A stretch of DNA of 64,000 bases from Ceratodon purpureus (GCA_014871385.1 CM026429.1:10817640-10881639); one strand, 5' to 3'. Positions 13,593 through 26,630 are shown, counted from the first letter of the stretch. The notes: generated by a model from the sequence alone, not told the origin. Numbers and translations: made by a program.

Positions 13593-14499
13593 ATTTTATC
13601 TAGGAGTGGAAGCACTATGTAGTAGACAGTGTATAAGGAAAATACAAATGCTTATTTAGTTTTCACATTTATATGTATATTTTTGTGATATTAAAGTACA
13701 CTTCTCCAGCATTCAACGCAATTTAAAATTCCCAAATTCATCAATTTTTGAGCAAGTTCGTGCATTCCAAAATTTTCCAGTTTTTTCATTGTATTACAGA
13801 GTACGACTAGGATTTGTAAGCAATGTGTAGCCCACTATACAATGATGTGATGAAAGGGATAGTGGAATATGGTAGATCATTGATAAATAAGAAAATATGA
13901 ATCACATGAATACCTCAAGTGCTACATAATTTGTTTGCTCAATTGCCTACATACAACAATCATTTATTAACTTCTTCTAAAAATCCAAAAGATGAGTCCC
14001 TTATAAACAGTAGCTCAACAAACACATTTGGTTCATACCATAACCAGCTCTCCATTTCAACAAAGTGCAAACAAGCCAAGTACATGCAAGTAGATCAATT
14101 TAAAATTTGAATTTTTGGAAATAATTTTGGAATGAATTAAGGATTGCATTTAATTTGGAAAAAAACTGAAAGATGAGTTTCACTTGGAATAAATTCAAAA
14201 AATAAATTTGATTTGATAATGAATTGGAAATGAATTTGATTTGAGAATTTTTTGGATTTTTTTTTTTATATGGAAACAAAAACATTGAATTAAATTGATT
14301 TAGATTAGCAACATTGCTATGTTGTGACTAATATGCAATTTCTAGCTAAAAATCTAGTATATTTATTAAAGTATTTGTAAATACTAATAAAACCTTTGAA
14401 CAAACGTATATTCATACTACTTTAATTACACTACACCTACGTAGTTATTACCCCTACATATTAATATTAGACATTCATATTGCATATTGCATACTTTAA

Positions 14500-15360
14500 C
14501 CCCTAAAGTTCTGAGGGTATTTTTCATCAAAACTGCCTGAAAACAGCCCCTCTTCAAATCAAGGTGGATTTTGCTAAGTTGGGGTCTTAATTAGTACATC
14601 TAACCGTAAGATCTTGTAGCTAACTTCTATTTCTACATGTCCACCAAATCTTAGACACTCATTCTTCACCAATTGCAAGATCATAACGTTCAAAGTTGAA
14701 AATCAAGTTTTTTTTCCCTGTGCAAAAAGGGAACAGCAGAGTTTTGAAGGCCCAAAAAACCATTTTTTTGCATCATAGATTTTGGCAGTTTTGATGCACA
14801 TCAAAGAAGACTGAGTTAGCTAATTCTACTATAAAAACCATATTCAAAAAAGTTGTGGAAGGTTGCCAAAAAAATCATTTTCCGCTAGGGGGTATACTGG
14901 AATTCACAAACAAAGACTGTTTTTTGACAATAAAAATAGCATACGGAAAAAATTTGGATTAAAAATCCGAACGGTGGGAACATGCTCTACTGCCTTCTCT
15001 ATACATAGAAATTTTTATTTTTGAAAAATATCAAAATCTCAATTTTTGGTGGAATTTCAAAGTTTTGTCTTTGGGCAGATTTTGGTAATTTTGGGCAGTT
15101 TTGGGCAGTTTTGGGCAGAATTTGCTGCATTCACTGTCATTCTCATTGGCTAACTGACTGCCCTTGGAGGAGCTTTTGCGGTTCAGAGGTGAATAACTTT
15201 TCACTCCGACATTGGAATTGAGAATAAAAAATACCGACACGAAGCTCTCACCAAGGCCTACTTTCATTAAAATTTTCATAAATTTTGAATTCAAATTGCA
15301 TCCGTAGGTACATGCCCAAACTCCAAAATAGCCCCATTTTGCCACATTGTCCTTTAGGGG
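14500..15360 (+). mobile_element. TTAA-flanked non-autonomous DNA element, copy 1
   Basis: The 861-bp unit begins CCCCTAAAG directly after TTAA (14496-14499) and ends CTTTAGGGG directly before TTAA (15361-15364): perfect 9-bp terminal inverted repeats with a TTAA duplication. It shares most of its sequence with 20818-21652 and, inverted, with 28545-30622. It encodes no transposase; its open frames are not shared intact by the other copies. TTAA plus CCC/GGG termini suggest a piggyBac-mobilised MITE-like family; PIF/Harbinger (TWA) is the alternative. The terminal repeat contains CCCTAAA, the plant telomere unit, probably by chance. Confidence 0.7.
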
Positions 15361-18300
15361 TTAAACAAATATGTCTAAGTCCCTGTTAATTTACGCCATA
15401 ATTTTGGCCTACGATGAAGAAATTAGTTCTAAAAAAAATATACATCAATTAAAAAAAATACAAAATACAGAGTTTTAAAGAATATAAATACAAATTTATT
15501 TTGTATATGAAATTTTAAAAATGATAAAAAAATATTGGATTATAGACCATATAAATGCACAATAATCCATGCAATATATATATATATATAAATACACATA
15601 TGAATTGCCATGCATTATACTATGAAATACATTAAGATTATATTAATCAATGATATAAATTTACTCATAAAAAGATACATATACTAATTTTAAGCATAAT
15701 AGTAACACAATTGTTAATAATAGAGTATGTAGAGATAATAATTTTAATAAATACATTAAACACAATTAGTACATTCAAATAAAATTAATTGATTAAATGT
15801 GGTACATATAATAAATCAATAAATATAATAGTTACAAGGCATATAGAAAATGTTTACAAGAATACCAAATAGTGACTATATAAAATAAAAAACCATATAC
15901 TAAATCATGGTATAAACATTAAAAATATATATCATACCATAAAATGCAGTTTTAATATTAAGTATATGATATATGCTAAATATAAGATACACATGAATAT
16001 AAATCAAAATATTATATATATATTTAAATTATAAATTTAGTCAATATATAAAATAAAATATATATGATAAGCGTAATAAATAAGTACATAATAATCTTAT
16101 TTTCCATTTAAAAAATATAGTATTCATTTTTTAATTTTAAATTAAGTTGTTTTATTCTTTTTTGATGATATATATAACTTTGGTATAAATAATATTTGCA
16201 TAAATTAAAGGCCCTTTATTATGTAAAATGATGTTTGTAGGCCACGTGGCCTACTCAAATTCCTCTTGGAATTAATGTCCTCTTTTGGTGGTAAGGCTAT
16301 GTAAGAATTGTTTAAATTGCTATACTTGTAACTATTATTGGGCAGGTATCTTTTCTATGTTTTTTTACTATTTTATTTGTTTTGTAGATGTGTTTTTTTA
16401 CGAGTTATAAGCCTCTGTCGTGTTTTGTGTAAGGCTCTATGTGTTGTGTATATTGTGTGCGTTGTTTGTAGTGTCGTATGGTGGACTGAGTATTCGGCCA
16501 TGGTGATTTCCTTCCGACCTCTTTGGTATCATTGGATTGTTGAACATTACCTTGGTCCTTGGGACGTAATACTTAAATGCGGTTATATCGTCGCCGACTT
16601 TGGTGGCGCCCGAAACTTCAGGTTTGGCAGGTTTGCATATCATTGTTTGCAGGGATTTTACCTATAAAACTACAATGTATCTTTAAAAAATGTAAAATGT
16701 TGAATTTGAAGTATGAATAAACTTTGATTGCAAAATATACTCAATAAAAATAACTATTGAAATCACTTTTCAACATAATTAAAAACCTTTCAATAGCGCT
16801 TCTATGCATCGATGTCTTTAGATCTTATAAATGCAAAATATGATTCAATATTTGTTGAAAATATTTAAAATAAAAAAAATGATTTGTCTCATATGTTTGC
16901 CAAAAGCCACTTATAATAATTGTCACTAATTCTATGTACTAAAAAATAACATATTTTATACTTATGAAAGTTTATTTTAAATGTTTATATCATGCTTCGG
17001 CCTTACAATCTCAAGACAAACAAGTAATTGATATAAATCTGTTTGCAAAAGGTTTAAATTTTTTTTTTGAGAATTATATCTTTAATTGATTAATACTTCA
17101 GTTATACCTTCAAATATTTCAATCACTTCATCGAAAAATCATAAAAATTATTCTTATTAAATTTATCGAATATGGTCAGTAAATAATTAAATCTAAAGAA
17201 ATCTTCAATAATAACAAGTACATATTTACTATGTTTTTTAGTAATTAACAAGAACGTAAGTAAATATAGACTCAAATAATAATTCTTATTGATATTACAA
17301 TTCATTCTATTTAATAAATTATGATTTTTTTTTGTGGTAGAATTCAAATGAAATCTTAATTTTCAAGGTGCAACTTTGTTGTCAGCTTTACTTCGATTTT
17401 GATATGTAAGCAATGCGCCTTCTGTTCTTTTTCAAGAGGATTTCAACGGTACAATCATCTAAGGAAATCCAATCATCTGCAGGTACAAATGCCGCTCTTT
17501 TCTTTCCAAAAATGATCTATAGCTCGTTTTCTAATTCCTCACCATTTAAAAGTTATGGCAATTTTAAGTTGCATGTATATTTTTTGATAACTTCATTTTC
17601 ATTTCTTCTTGGGATTGAGAATTTTTTTCTCTTATCTTGACTGATTTTACAAGGTGCTTTTGATAGTATCTCTCTCATTTTTAAATCATCATAATAAAGA
17701 AGTTGAGACTGTTTAAAAATTGCAGATTTTAGTGTTTTGGCTGATTTTTCAAGGTAGTAGATTGTGTTAAGATTGGCTTTTACTTCAACTTGCAAGTAGT
17801 ACATGTTGTGTGTTTTTCCAAGAATAATCTATTGGTGTAAAATAAATGTTCAACTTTTCTACCACCAAAATGTTATGTATGTTCAAAATTGATTGATTTT
17901 GCAAAAAAAATTGAATTTTTACTTAGATAATGTTTCCATATGTTTTCAAGGCAGTTATAGAAATCAATAAGAGCCGTACGGATGATATTTAAAACTTGTT
18001 GCAATCTTAATTGCAAACATTTCAATATCTATATTATGACTTTAAGCATTGAGTTCTTTAATCATATAGTAATTGCTATATATTAATTTTCATCTACGTA
18101 AACTCTCAATCATTTATTTGCACGGAGTGAAAATATTGAGGTATTTCATGAGTTTATAACGTTGCAAACTTGTTACAACTTTAAATTTACAATTCCACCA
18201 TACAATTGAATCCTTGATAACTATGGCTTCACATACGAAAACTAAAATTAGTTCACTGCCTAGAGCTTATTCCTCTGAATTTGCTTATTCAACCTTTTAG

Positions 18301-18736
18301 CTAACCACTACTCATTCTGATTTTCTTATTAAAAAGAATTCTTCCTATTCTTTGAACACTCTTAAAAAATCCGGCTCTTATTAAAACTACCATTCTCATT
18401 TTCTTCCGAGAATATCGTTTATTAAGCTTATACATACCAGGAGATTCGCGGGGATGTACAAATCTGCGCGTGCGAGAGTTGACGCGAGAACTAGAGGACA
18501 ACATGATGAAGTGAGGGATGCGAGAAAACATGGAGCCATTTCATCAATTCACTTGGCGCCATTTCCAGCACACCCTATATTACAATTCTCGCGGGAAGCA
18601 ACGCTGGCGCACCGACGTTTCATCTTCTCTACTCCGGATCAGGATTGTGGGCTGGTAACCTACTGTACCTGCAAAAGACGTGGGCATCCTGTACGAATCT
18701 CCCCTAGTCCGTTAGAGAATACCCTGACCTGGCCAT

Positions 18737-18772
<36 letters not shown>

Positions 18773-20817
18773 AATGACTTTCCTAGTTTTCAATTAGGAT
18801 CCTCATTGTGTCTACTTACTTTATTCTAAATTAATTTTCTTGATCACTAGTAGCTCATCTTTGACTTAATTTCCATTTATTATTTGGTGATCTTTTAGGA
18901 CTAAAAAGTCTTGCTGTGTGTGGCAATTTTTAAAAATAAATATATTTCTGAATGCATTTCATTACAAAATATATCATTCTGCCTAAAATAAACTTTGTGG
19001 CTGCATATGTGCTTTGCGCATATTATTGCATGGTTGAAAAATCCATATACTAAAGACCTCCAAAGCTTTCTTAAAATTTTAGCACAGGACCTTGTATAAT
19101 CTAACCACAAGACAAAATCATATGTTAGGTTTTTTTTTCAACTCACACGAAGTCAATATCTAAGATATGAATAAAGAAGATGAACATTCAATAAAATGAA
19201 AAATACGTTTCAACGATAAAAATATGCTTTAAATAAACCAAAATATCATTTAATTTGTATGCGATAAACTTTTGAAGACTTTATTTTAATCTCGTTGAAT
19301 GAATGGAGTAATTAGTGGTAAATCTGCTCCAATTCAATTAAGCGCATTCTTTAGCCCTTTTAAACCACACTCATCATCAAGTATTATGTTATGAAGAATG
19401 CAAAAATTAGAAATATAAATACAAAATCTGAATTTCCTTTTTGCTTCACTCGCGCCAGTAAATGCGAATTAGATTTTCAAAACTTCAAAACACCTTTCAA
19501 CATCCTTGCTGCAAAATTCCTATAATTTTACAAAAACATTCTTCTTCAAGGTGGTGAATGCTTTAAGCAAAGCAATTTCATTATGGATAAATACCGTTTG
19601 TAAACATAGTTTTACTTTGGATCATTAACTTTCAATGTTATGTCACATGCGGTAGTGGAATACATATTTTTGATCAACGCAGATTGATCTAATACATTCA
19701 GGTCATTGTTTGAATCTGAGAGTTCTAAAAAATGTATTACATATACAAGCTATGATTTACCATAGTTTCCAGAATAATGGATTGTATGACTTCCATGTCT
19801 TCAAAATCACATTGCCAAGATATAAGGCAACTCTTCCATTCATAATGCATACAACCTAAAGAGCCAAACATGCAAGGGAACCCACGAGCAATATTAATTA
19901 TGAGTTGTTGGTAATTTATACATGTGGATTTCTTCAAGTAATACTCTTCAAACTCTTCTCAAAGTATAATACAAAACCTCTTAATGCAATTCATGGATGT
20001 AAAAACACAAATCTTCCAATTATCATTATAGTATTTGCACATACATTAAGCGCAAACATCCACAATGCATTGGCTATTTTTTAGCGTGAAAACACTAAAA
20101 GGAAAAAGACATAAGGAAAAGTTACTAGAAAGGGGAGAAAGTTAGAAAATATGGAAGTTAGAAGGATAAAAAGTTAGAAAGAGAGATGAAAAGTGGCGCA
20201 TGGCGCTAGCAAAGGGAGTCCATGGCCAAGAGCGATTGGTATAATGGCCGGGCTTGTCACCATTATCCGCCAACTATACTGGTCATTTTATCTCATGTTG
20301 TTGTTGCCATGAAGTAGAGATGCCTTTAGTACAAAAAACATTATCAAAAGAATAATTAAGAATCTACATTTTTAAAATTTTGGAATATAAATAAATATAA
20401 CATAATAATGATAATGATTTCAATGCCATTCTTGACACATTACATTTTTATGGTTTTTTGTATCTATTTACTTTCAAATGATGTTGGAATTTTTTGTAAA
20501 TATTTAATTAGAAAAGATTAAGCAATAGGATCTCAGCTCCAAAATGTCAATAACATAGTATAAAATCAAATTTTGATATCAAATTGTAAGGTTAAAATTT
20601 TAAAATATTACTTGTATTTTACACATGTAGTATTCTAAATATCTTAAATTTATTTTTAACTTTTTTTTTTTCTAAATTAATGATTTCTAAATTCAAGAAA
20701 ATTTCTTTTTCTTGAGTTGAAAGACTACCAAACTCTAACAAACCTAATGATTCGTTCAATGAAAAGGCTACCAAGCTTTTATGTTCCTAATTGTTATTTG
20801 AAGAAGTAAAAACTTAA
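15361..20817. other. gene-free, very AT-rich stretch
   Basis: About 15400-16200 is extremely AT-rich with a short (TA)n tract near 15577-15590. No coding region is supported. 18440-18738 is an island of higher GC content with several CG dinucleotides and ends at the poly-C tract; it carries an open frame (18454-18777) that reads into the poly-C and has no recognisable motif. 19100-20800 shows nothing beyond AT-rich single-copy-looking DNA. Confidence 0.55.
18739..18770 (+). repeat. poly-C homopolymer of 32 bases
   Basis: An uninterrupted run of 32 C (G on the other strand) follows GGCCATTG and precedes AAAATGACTT. Such a run can form G-quadruplex or i-motif structures, and its exact length is unreliable in most sequencing data. 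Confidence 0.95.
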
Positions 20818-21652
20818 CCTCTAAAATTTCTGAGGGTATCTTTCATCAAAACAGCCTCAGAACAGCCCCTCTTCAAAGCAAGGTGCATTTTGCAAACTTG
20901 GGGTCTTAATTAGTACATCTAACCGTAAGATCTTGTAGCTAACTTCTATGTCTACATGTCCACCAAATCTCACACACTCATTCTACACCAATTGCAAGAT
21001 CATAACGTTCAAAGTTGAAAAACAAGTTTTTTTTCCTGCGCAAAAAGGAGACATCAGAGTTTTGAACGCCCAAAAAACCATTTTTTAAAGTAGATATGGA
21101 ATGAGTCTCTCCACATTCTTGTTCCTAAGTGAGTTAGGGACATGTCCAAGATATATCATATTCAAAAAAGTTGTGGAAGGTTGCCAAAAAAATCATTTTC
21201 CGCTAGGGGGTATACTGAAATTTACAAACATAGGCCGTTTTTTGACAATAAAAATAGCATATGAAAAAAAATTGGATTAAAAATACGAACGGCGGGAACA
21301 TGCTCTACTGCTTTCTCTATGCATAGAAATTTTTATTTTTGAAAAATATCAAAATCTCAAATTTTGGTGGAATTTCAAAGTTTCGTCTTTGGGCAGATTT
21401 CGGTAATTTTGGGCAGTTTTGGGCAGAATTTGCTGCATTCACTGTCATTCACATTGGCTAACTTACTTTGCAAACTTGCCCTTGGAGGAGCTTATGAGGT
21501 TCAGAGGTGTATAACTTTTCACTCCAACATCGGAATTTAGAATAAAAAATACCGACACGAAGCTCTTACCAAGGCCTACCTTTATTAAATTTTTCATAAA
21601 ATATTAGTATAAATTGCATTCGCAGGTACATGCCCAAATTGTCCTTTAGGGG
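20818..21652 (+). mobile_element. TTAA-flanked non-autonomous DNA element, copy 2
   Basis: The 835-bp unit starts CCTCTAAAA after TTAA (20814-20817) and ends CTTTAGGGG before TTAA (21653-21656). It is colinear with copy 1 at 14500-15360 over nearly the whole length, with a replaced segment around 21080-21160 and many point differences. The left terminal repeat has decayed by two bases. No protein is encoded. Confidence 0.7.
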
Positions 21653-22167
21653 TTAAGGTAAGAGAAAAAAGTAAGTTCATTAGAATTATCCTTAAAGTTG
21701 TTTTGAGTTTTAAAAAACGTTATGAGTTATTCTCTATTGTGTAATTTTTTTTATTTTATAAATAGTTGGAAGACATGGAATAGCTCAGTGGTCTCACTGT
21801 ATTTGATGTCAAAAACCTTGGTAGTCTCAAAAGTCAAAAGAATTTATTTTTGTCATCATTTTATCCTTAAAATCTAATGAGACCACCAAACTCTTTCATG
21901 TCAATTAGCTATTTAGAGTGATCAAATAAGATCATGTTTAATCAAAACTTATGGTATCTAAATCATGTACTGGATGCTTTTACAAATAATTATATTATGA
22001 TGGTATTTCAGCTCACTTTTAAAATAGCTCCAATGTAGAAAAGCATTTTATAAGTCATTTATCTGAATCTGTTGTGCTACCAAGGGAATCATGCTAATAG
22101 CCATCCTTATTTCAGCTCAAGATACTGTATTTAGAAGCTGAAATGTTTATCTTACCAAATTTCTTTG

Positions 22168-22232
22168 AATCACCTCCTACAGTAGTGAGTTGAGAAAATC
22201 CGTTTCAAACAAACACTAGTAGGAGAGGTGGT
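22168..22232. repeat. imperfect inverted repeat with CACTA-like arm
   Basis: The left arm CACCTCCTACAGTAGTG and the right arm CACTAGTAGGAGAGGTG are near-complements about 30 bp apart and could fold into a hairpin. The right arm begins CACTAGTAGGAG, which resembles a CACTA terminus, and lies where base composition changes from AT-rich flank to the GC-richer transposon region. It may be the left end of the outer CACTA element, but no matching right end with a 3-bp duplication was found. Confidence 0.35.
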
Positions 22233-23101
22233 TTATGTGACCAAGAAGTTTGACCGGGATAAATCGTGGTCACCAGAAAATGTGGCAGGCTTCTCTGATT
22301 GGACACTGCGCTTAGAGTGCGTTGGCGGGTCCCGATGAACGTCCGAGTTCACACTGATTCAGTTTATTTTGGGTACCTCGAGGTCCAGGTGGAAGATTAT
22401 TCAGAATCTGTAATTTTGACTTTGTCAGAAATGGTCCAGTACTCAATGGAGTTACCCCGCCCTGGTTTTGAATGTAAATTAGTGTGACGTGGATCTACAT
22501 GCGAGAGTAACTGGCCAGTGAAATGCATACCCATGAATAATACCCGGGTATGTGCAAGTTCCCGGATGATATCATGGCCCGATGGAATACTGACGAGATG
22601 ATGTTCGTCGTCCTTTCTTCATTCAAAGAGTTCCACCTGGCAGACCCACGGTTCACTATCGTAGTCGCGGTGGTAGGTAAGGTTCTGTCTGTGACGTTCC
22701 ATATTTAGTAGCATCACTGTATGAAACAGGACATACACTTCTGACTTGTGTCATGGAAATCCTCGATTACAAAGAACGGCAAACAAAGTTCATATTTTTC
22801 AACACATGCCGGAGCAAGTTTTCCTACATACTTCAAAATTGAGAGCTTCTCGGTCTAGGTTTAAGTCGAGTAACAACCTCTTCGCTGTCAATGTCTAATT
22901 CATGTCATCCTTGGAAGTTCAGAACGCACGTCTACTAATTTGTGTTCATGACAGCATTGTAAGTATGATCAAACTAAAAGAAGCAAAGTGCTACAAACGT
23001 ATCCACTATGTACAGGTCAAGATTCAACAGAATAGTGATGTAGAACGCCAGTGGGTGGAGCTTGGCAGACTCAGTAGGGTCGATTACACTCCATTGGTCA
23101 G

Positions 23102-24436
23102 TTAGGAACGCATGTACTGACTCGGACTTTTCAGGAAATTTATCAAGGCGTCGATCTCTGCAATGTCTGCCTTCACCCATCCTGTTGTTTCTTTTGCCTT
23201 CGCCTTTGTGTCCTCGTACTTTGCATCCGCAAGGGTGACGAGTTCAAGCTGTGCTGATACATCTTCCTGTAGATGTTTCACGCGGGAGTGGACAAAAGAG
23301 TTGTTGTTCTTCATCAATGATATGACGTCCTCACATAATTTAGTCTCTGTATTGGTGGAAGTTATGCCTCGGCCTTCGGAGTGAGAGGTCCCGCCGTCCT
23401 TCGCAGTAGGATTGGTGCCCTGCCAGATAGACGTCGCACGGTCTTGGAAACTATTCACTTGGAGAAGGTTGTCTTCCCATACTTTGAGCTCTGATTTCAA
23501 AGAATCCAGCTTTTCCTTCGATTTCTCAAGCTTCCCGGATGCCACGCGCTGTTGATGTTTCCACAGGTTTCCCTCGTCGCAAAGAGCGTCCCTTCGACTC
23601 TGGGCTGCCTTGGTTATGGCGTCTGTCAATTTGGCTAGCGCTGAGAGAATCAAGTCGCCGCGGTCGTCCACGTCGGAGGATAAGTCAGCAGAGAACCAAG
23701 TCCCGGATTGCCCGCCTGTCTCGCCTGGCGATTTCACTTCCTCCGCGGTCTTCTGTAGTGCATGCATTCCTGATCGTTTACGGCGGGGCACTGTTGTCGC
23801 CTCATGCATGGGTACCTGAACAGGGGGTATTCCACATTAGACATAGCCAGAACTGTGACATTGTCGGACCCCAATGAAAACAGTCCACGTAGTGAGTAAA
23901 TGACGTTATCGTTTAGAGAAGAAACCAATCAATGGGAGTTTAGTCCTTATACATTGTATGGAGAGTATGTAGTAGAGAAAGTCACTGACCAGGGGGGTGG
24001 AATCGCCCGTAGGGTTATTGGGTTCTGGCGTCACGTGTGTAAAGGGGATAGGGCGGCGGAGATTACTGTATTTTTTCAGCGGCTTCATCCTCGCGTTACG
24101 CTTCGCGCCCCTGCGATTTCCCGCAGCATATTGGGCCCAGTCAACCTGGATTCCGTCCTCCTCGGCGAGCAGACCTCGAGCAAAGTGCCACGGAAGCATG
24201 TCAGACGGATATAACTTCTTCTGGTGGACTCTCTCGTAGAGCTCCTTCACGTACTGCACGTACTCAAGTCCGCCGCGATGACGCCATGGATATGCTCCCA
24301 CGCTATTTGGACTACCTAGGCGTTCACGACACTCAGTCTTCGGGTAGAGGTGGCGTTCTCCCTTGCTGGGCAGAAACCCATCGCTCGAGAGGCATAGCGT
24401 GTCCCGATACCATTGCCTTGTGCATTCCGGCGCCAT
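23102..24436 (-). CDS. coiled-coil protein of the outer CACTA element, unknown function
   Basis: Two exons join cleanly: 24436-23990 and 23815-23102, with a 174-bp intron (donor CTG|GTCAGT, acceptor TTCAG|GTACCC), both in phase 0, giving 386 residues from MAPECTRQWYRD. The first ~110 residues carry motifs such as YPWRHRGGLEYVQYVKEL and YPSDMLPWHFARGLL that I do not recognise. About residues 206-271 are a charged heptad-like helix (KLEKSKEKLDSLKSELKVWE), with more helix near the C-terminus, so a coiled coil is likely. It lies on the same strand as, and on the far side of the inner element from, the transposase at 51035-55346, where a TNPA-like accessory gene is expected. Base composition matches that gene. 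The start is uncertain: the frame is open upstream and may join the exon at 25031-25192. Confidence 0.6.
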
Positions 24437-24767
24437 TGTGAAGCCCGCGCGCTGTTCTCTGCTGGTAACGAGGAGAGAAATATGAGCGTGGATGGAGAGG
24501 GAGAGCAAGTCTTATGAGACACATCCTAGAAACATTGAGACATACATGGAGAAGACGTAATTAGGTTGGTTATGGGCAAAGCGGCTGTACCGTCTCAGAC
24601 GTTAATGATGATGGGATCGGGTTTAGGGCCTTGCAGAAATCCCTATGGGCATGGAAGGCCCAAGGGACTCCATCGCCATGGCTCCATAAATGCCCCCCTC
24701 AAAAAATTGGATTTTCCATCATTACTATGATCCGATTCAGATTATCTTTCGACCTGTTCATAAATGT

Positions 24768-24945
24768 ATTAGCAACAAATGACTTAATGCATGCACCCCA
24801 ATTGACATAGCGCATGTGGAGGCAGACGTCACTGATACTAGTCTGGAATGGGAAGCATTAGCAACAAATGACTTAATGCATGCACCCCAATTGACATAGC
24901 GCATGTGGAGGCAGACGTCACTGATACTAGTCTGGAATGGGAAGC
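24768..24945 (+). repeat. 89-bp direct duplication
   Basis: A unit beginning ATTAGCAACAAATGAC and ending CTGGAATGGGAAGC occurs twice in tandem (24768-24856 and 24857-24945) with no visible difference. It sits inside the presumed intron between the exons ending at 25031 and starting near 24453. Confidence 0.85.
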
Positions 24946-25030
24946 CTAGGAAATTTATAGTGGTGGAAGTGGATGATGTACTTGTCAGTGACAAAATTTT
25001 CTACAACAAAATCAGAGCGACCTCACTTAC

Positions 25031-25192
25031 CTCGTAAATGGAGGTGTCATATTCGAGCAGCCCTGATTCTAGGCGTTGCACACCTGTGCGGCTGTAATCG
25101 CAAACTCCAAGCAGCATGGAGCGGCTGATGTCACTGGCAGGCCTGTCATCGCAGCCTCCTCGACCTATGAAGCGCCAGAATGTCTTGAATTC
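25031..25192 (-). CDS. upstream exon of the outer-element minus-strand gene
   Basis: A 162-nt segment (54 codons, EFKTFWRFIGRGG ... LLEYDTSIYE) is open on the minus strand and bounded by an acceptor ACAAAG|GAA and a perfect donor GAG|GTAAGT. It has the same strand and composition as the coiled-coil gene just downstream; an acceptor at GAACAG|CGC (about 24453) would keep phase 0 into that gene. No family is recognised. It lies only about 350 bp from the left end of the inner CACTA element, so the rest of its gene may be on the other side of that insertion. Confidence 0.45.
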
Positions 25193-25547
25193 CTTTGTCG
25201 ATTAGACAAAAACGAAGGGCAAGTTTACTTTGAATATTTAAGTTAATGTTGGATTATTACTCTTTCAACAACTCACAGGATTAAGAATGAAAAGGGTGTT
25301 TGTTCGCATTGTGTACTACTAGTACAAAAGTTGACGTCATTACTACTGCGATGCAGGTCTACGGTGTGTCTCATACATGTTCGGTGATAACAACTTGCGG
25401 CATTCCTTCGTCGTCTACTCCATTCCAGTCCGTCCTTCTTCATCAGGACCATCTTCATCATCTTCGTCTCTTTGAGTTTCCCCATGTTCCACGTCCATGC
25501 ATGGGTCATTCCCCATCTTCAGCCCCTGAACAGAATCCACATATTAT

Positions 25548-25560
25548 CACTACAAGAAAA
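25548..25560 (+). repeat. left terminal inverted repeat of the giant CACTA element
   Basis: CACTACAAGAAAA, identical to the inverse of 49505-49517. Preceded by TAT at 25545-25547. Confidence 0.85.
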
Positions 25561-26097
25561 TCCTTGAAATTTAAAGTGGAAAACAAGAGAAGTCTGTTGT
25601 CTAGTACAGACTGTCTCCGTTTCAGTTGTTCCGAATTTTCTATCAAGTGGCTGATTTAGGTGCGAGTTCGTATCAAGTGAAGTCTGTCAAAAGCAAGTGG
25701 TTTTTCGTTTCAGGCTCTGACGTGTCAGAGTGCGTGGAAGACGGAATGCCAGTTGGTCTACTTCAGTGCAGGCGGTGCAATACCCTAATTTTTACTCGTA
25801 CATGTTCTTACCTAGGTTCGGTCTTAGTAAAACTGTTGAGGAATTTTTTTGAATCTCGTAATTTCGGCACCAATCACTTTGCGCTACAAGTAACCACAAG
25901 TAATTTTTTCAAAATGTATATTTTATTATCCTAGTTGTTCCCTTAATAACAGGAAGCTTACAAGTGAGCTACTCAAAAACATGCTCATTTCTAGAGAGCA
26001 GTACGACACATGTACTGTATGGATTGGGTCACGTAAAGTTCCAAAATAGGTACACCCTTGCTTCTGTAAACATTACTTTATCCCTCATATACTATGA

Positions 26098-26166
26098 AGT
26101 ACCGGGACATGGGTGTGCTGGCAGAGTCGGTAAACAAAGTTTACCGGGACATGGGTGTGCTGGCAG
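26098..26166 (+). repeat. short direct repeat
   Basis: A ~25-bp phrase starting TACCGGGACATGGGTGTG occurs twice, about 42 bp apart, within the left subterminal region of the giant element. Confidence 0.7.
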
Positions 26167-26284
26167 CTAGTGCTCCCACTTCGTCATTTTACCCTGTAGT
26201 TTTACGGGCTCAGTTTTAATTCCCAAGTTAAAGTGGGAAGTGAATATTTCACAAGAACAAAATTAATTAATTCAAAAGTGCAAT

Positions 26285-26630
26285 AAGCAGATCATCAATT
26301 CAGCTCACCACGATTGTGACGCGGGTTTAAACCCTGGCTCAAGCCCCTCCTTCGGAAAAGCGAAGGTTAAAGTTTTCAGAAGATCTAACACAGCCCTCCA
26401 AGGGCGTGCCGCGGTGGAGGTTCGAACTCTGCACCTGCCCGATGCCAACCGTGTAGCCTCGCTGCATCAATCCATCAGGTTTTGAGTTTCTGACGACGTC
26501 CTGCGGGCCCTCCCCAGGGTGCCATAATTCGATCTCAAGTCGCATGCATACTAAGGAGTTTACTGTTACGACTAGATGGATTTTCTCGGTTTTGAACTCT
26601 GAGACGCAGTTCATACCAGGGAGCACTCGG
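26285..26630 (-). mobile_element. SINE-like (tRNA-derived) fragment, tentative
   Basis: On the minus strand the region carries a pol III B-box-like GAGTTCGAACCTC and, downstream, the palindromic GGGTTTAAACCC preceded by GAGCCA. These are the kind of motifs seen in plant tRNA-derived SINEs. No clean A box, poly-T tail or target duplication was identified, and no complete tRNA cloverleaf can be drawn. Confidence 0.25.

Noticed and set aside
18454-18777. Frame ending in poly-proline
   Set aside because: The proline tail is the poly-C tract; the rest has no motif or splice context.
26285-26630. tRNA gene on the basis of TTCGAA box motifs
   Set aside because: No acceptor stem or anticodon arm can be folded; kept only as a tentative SINE-like fragment.
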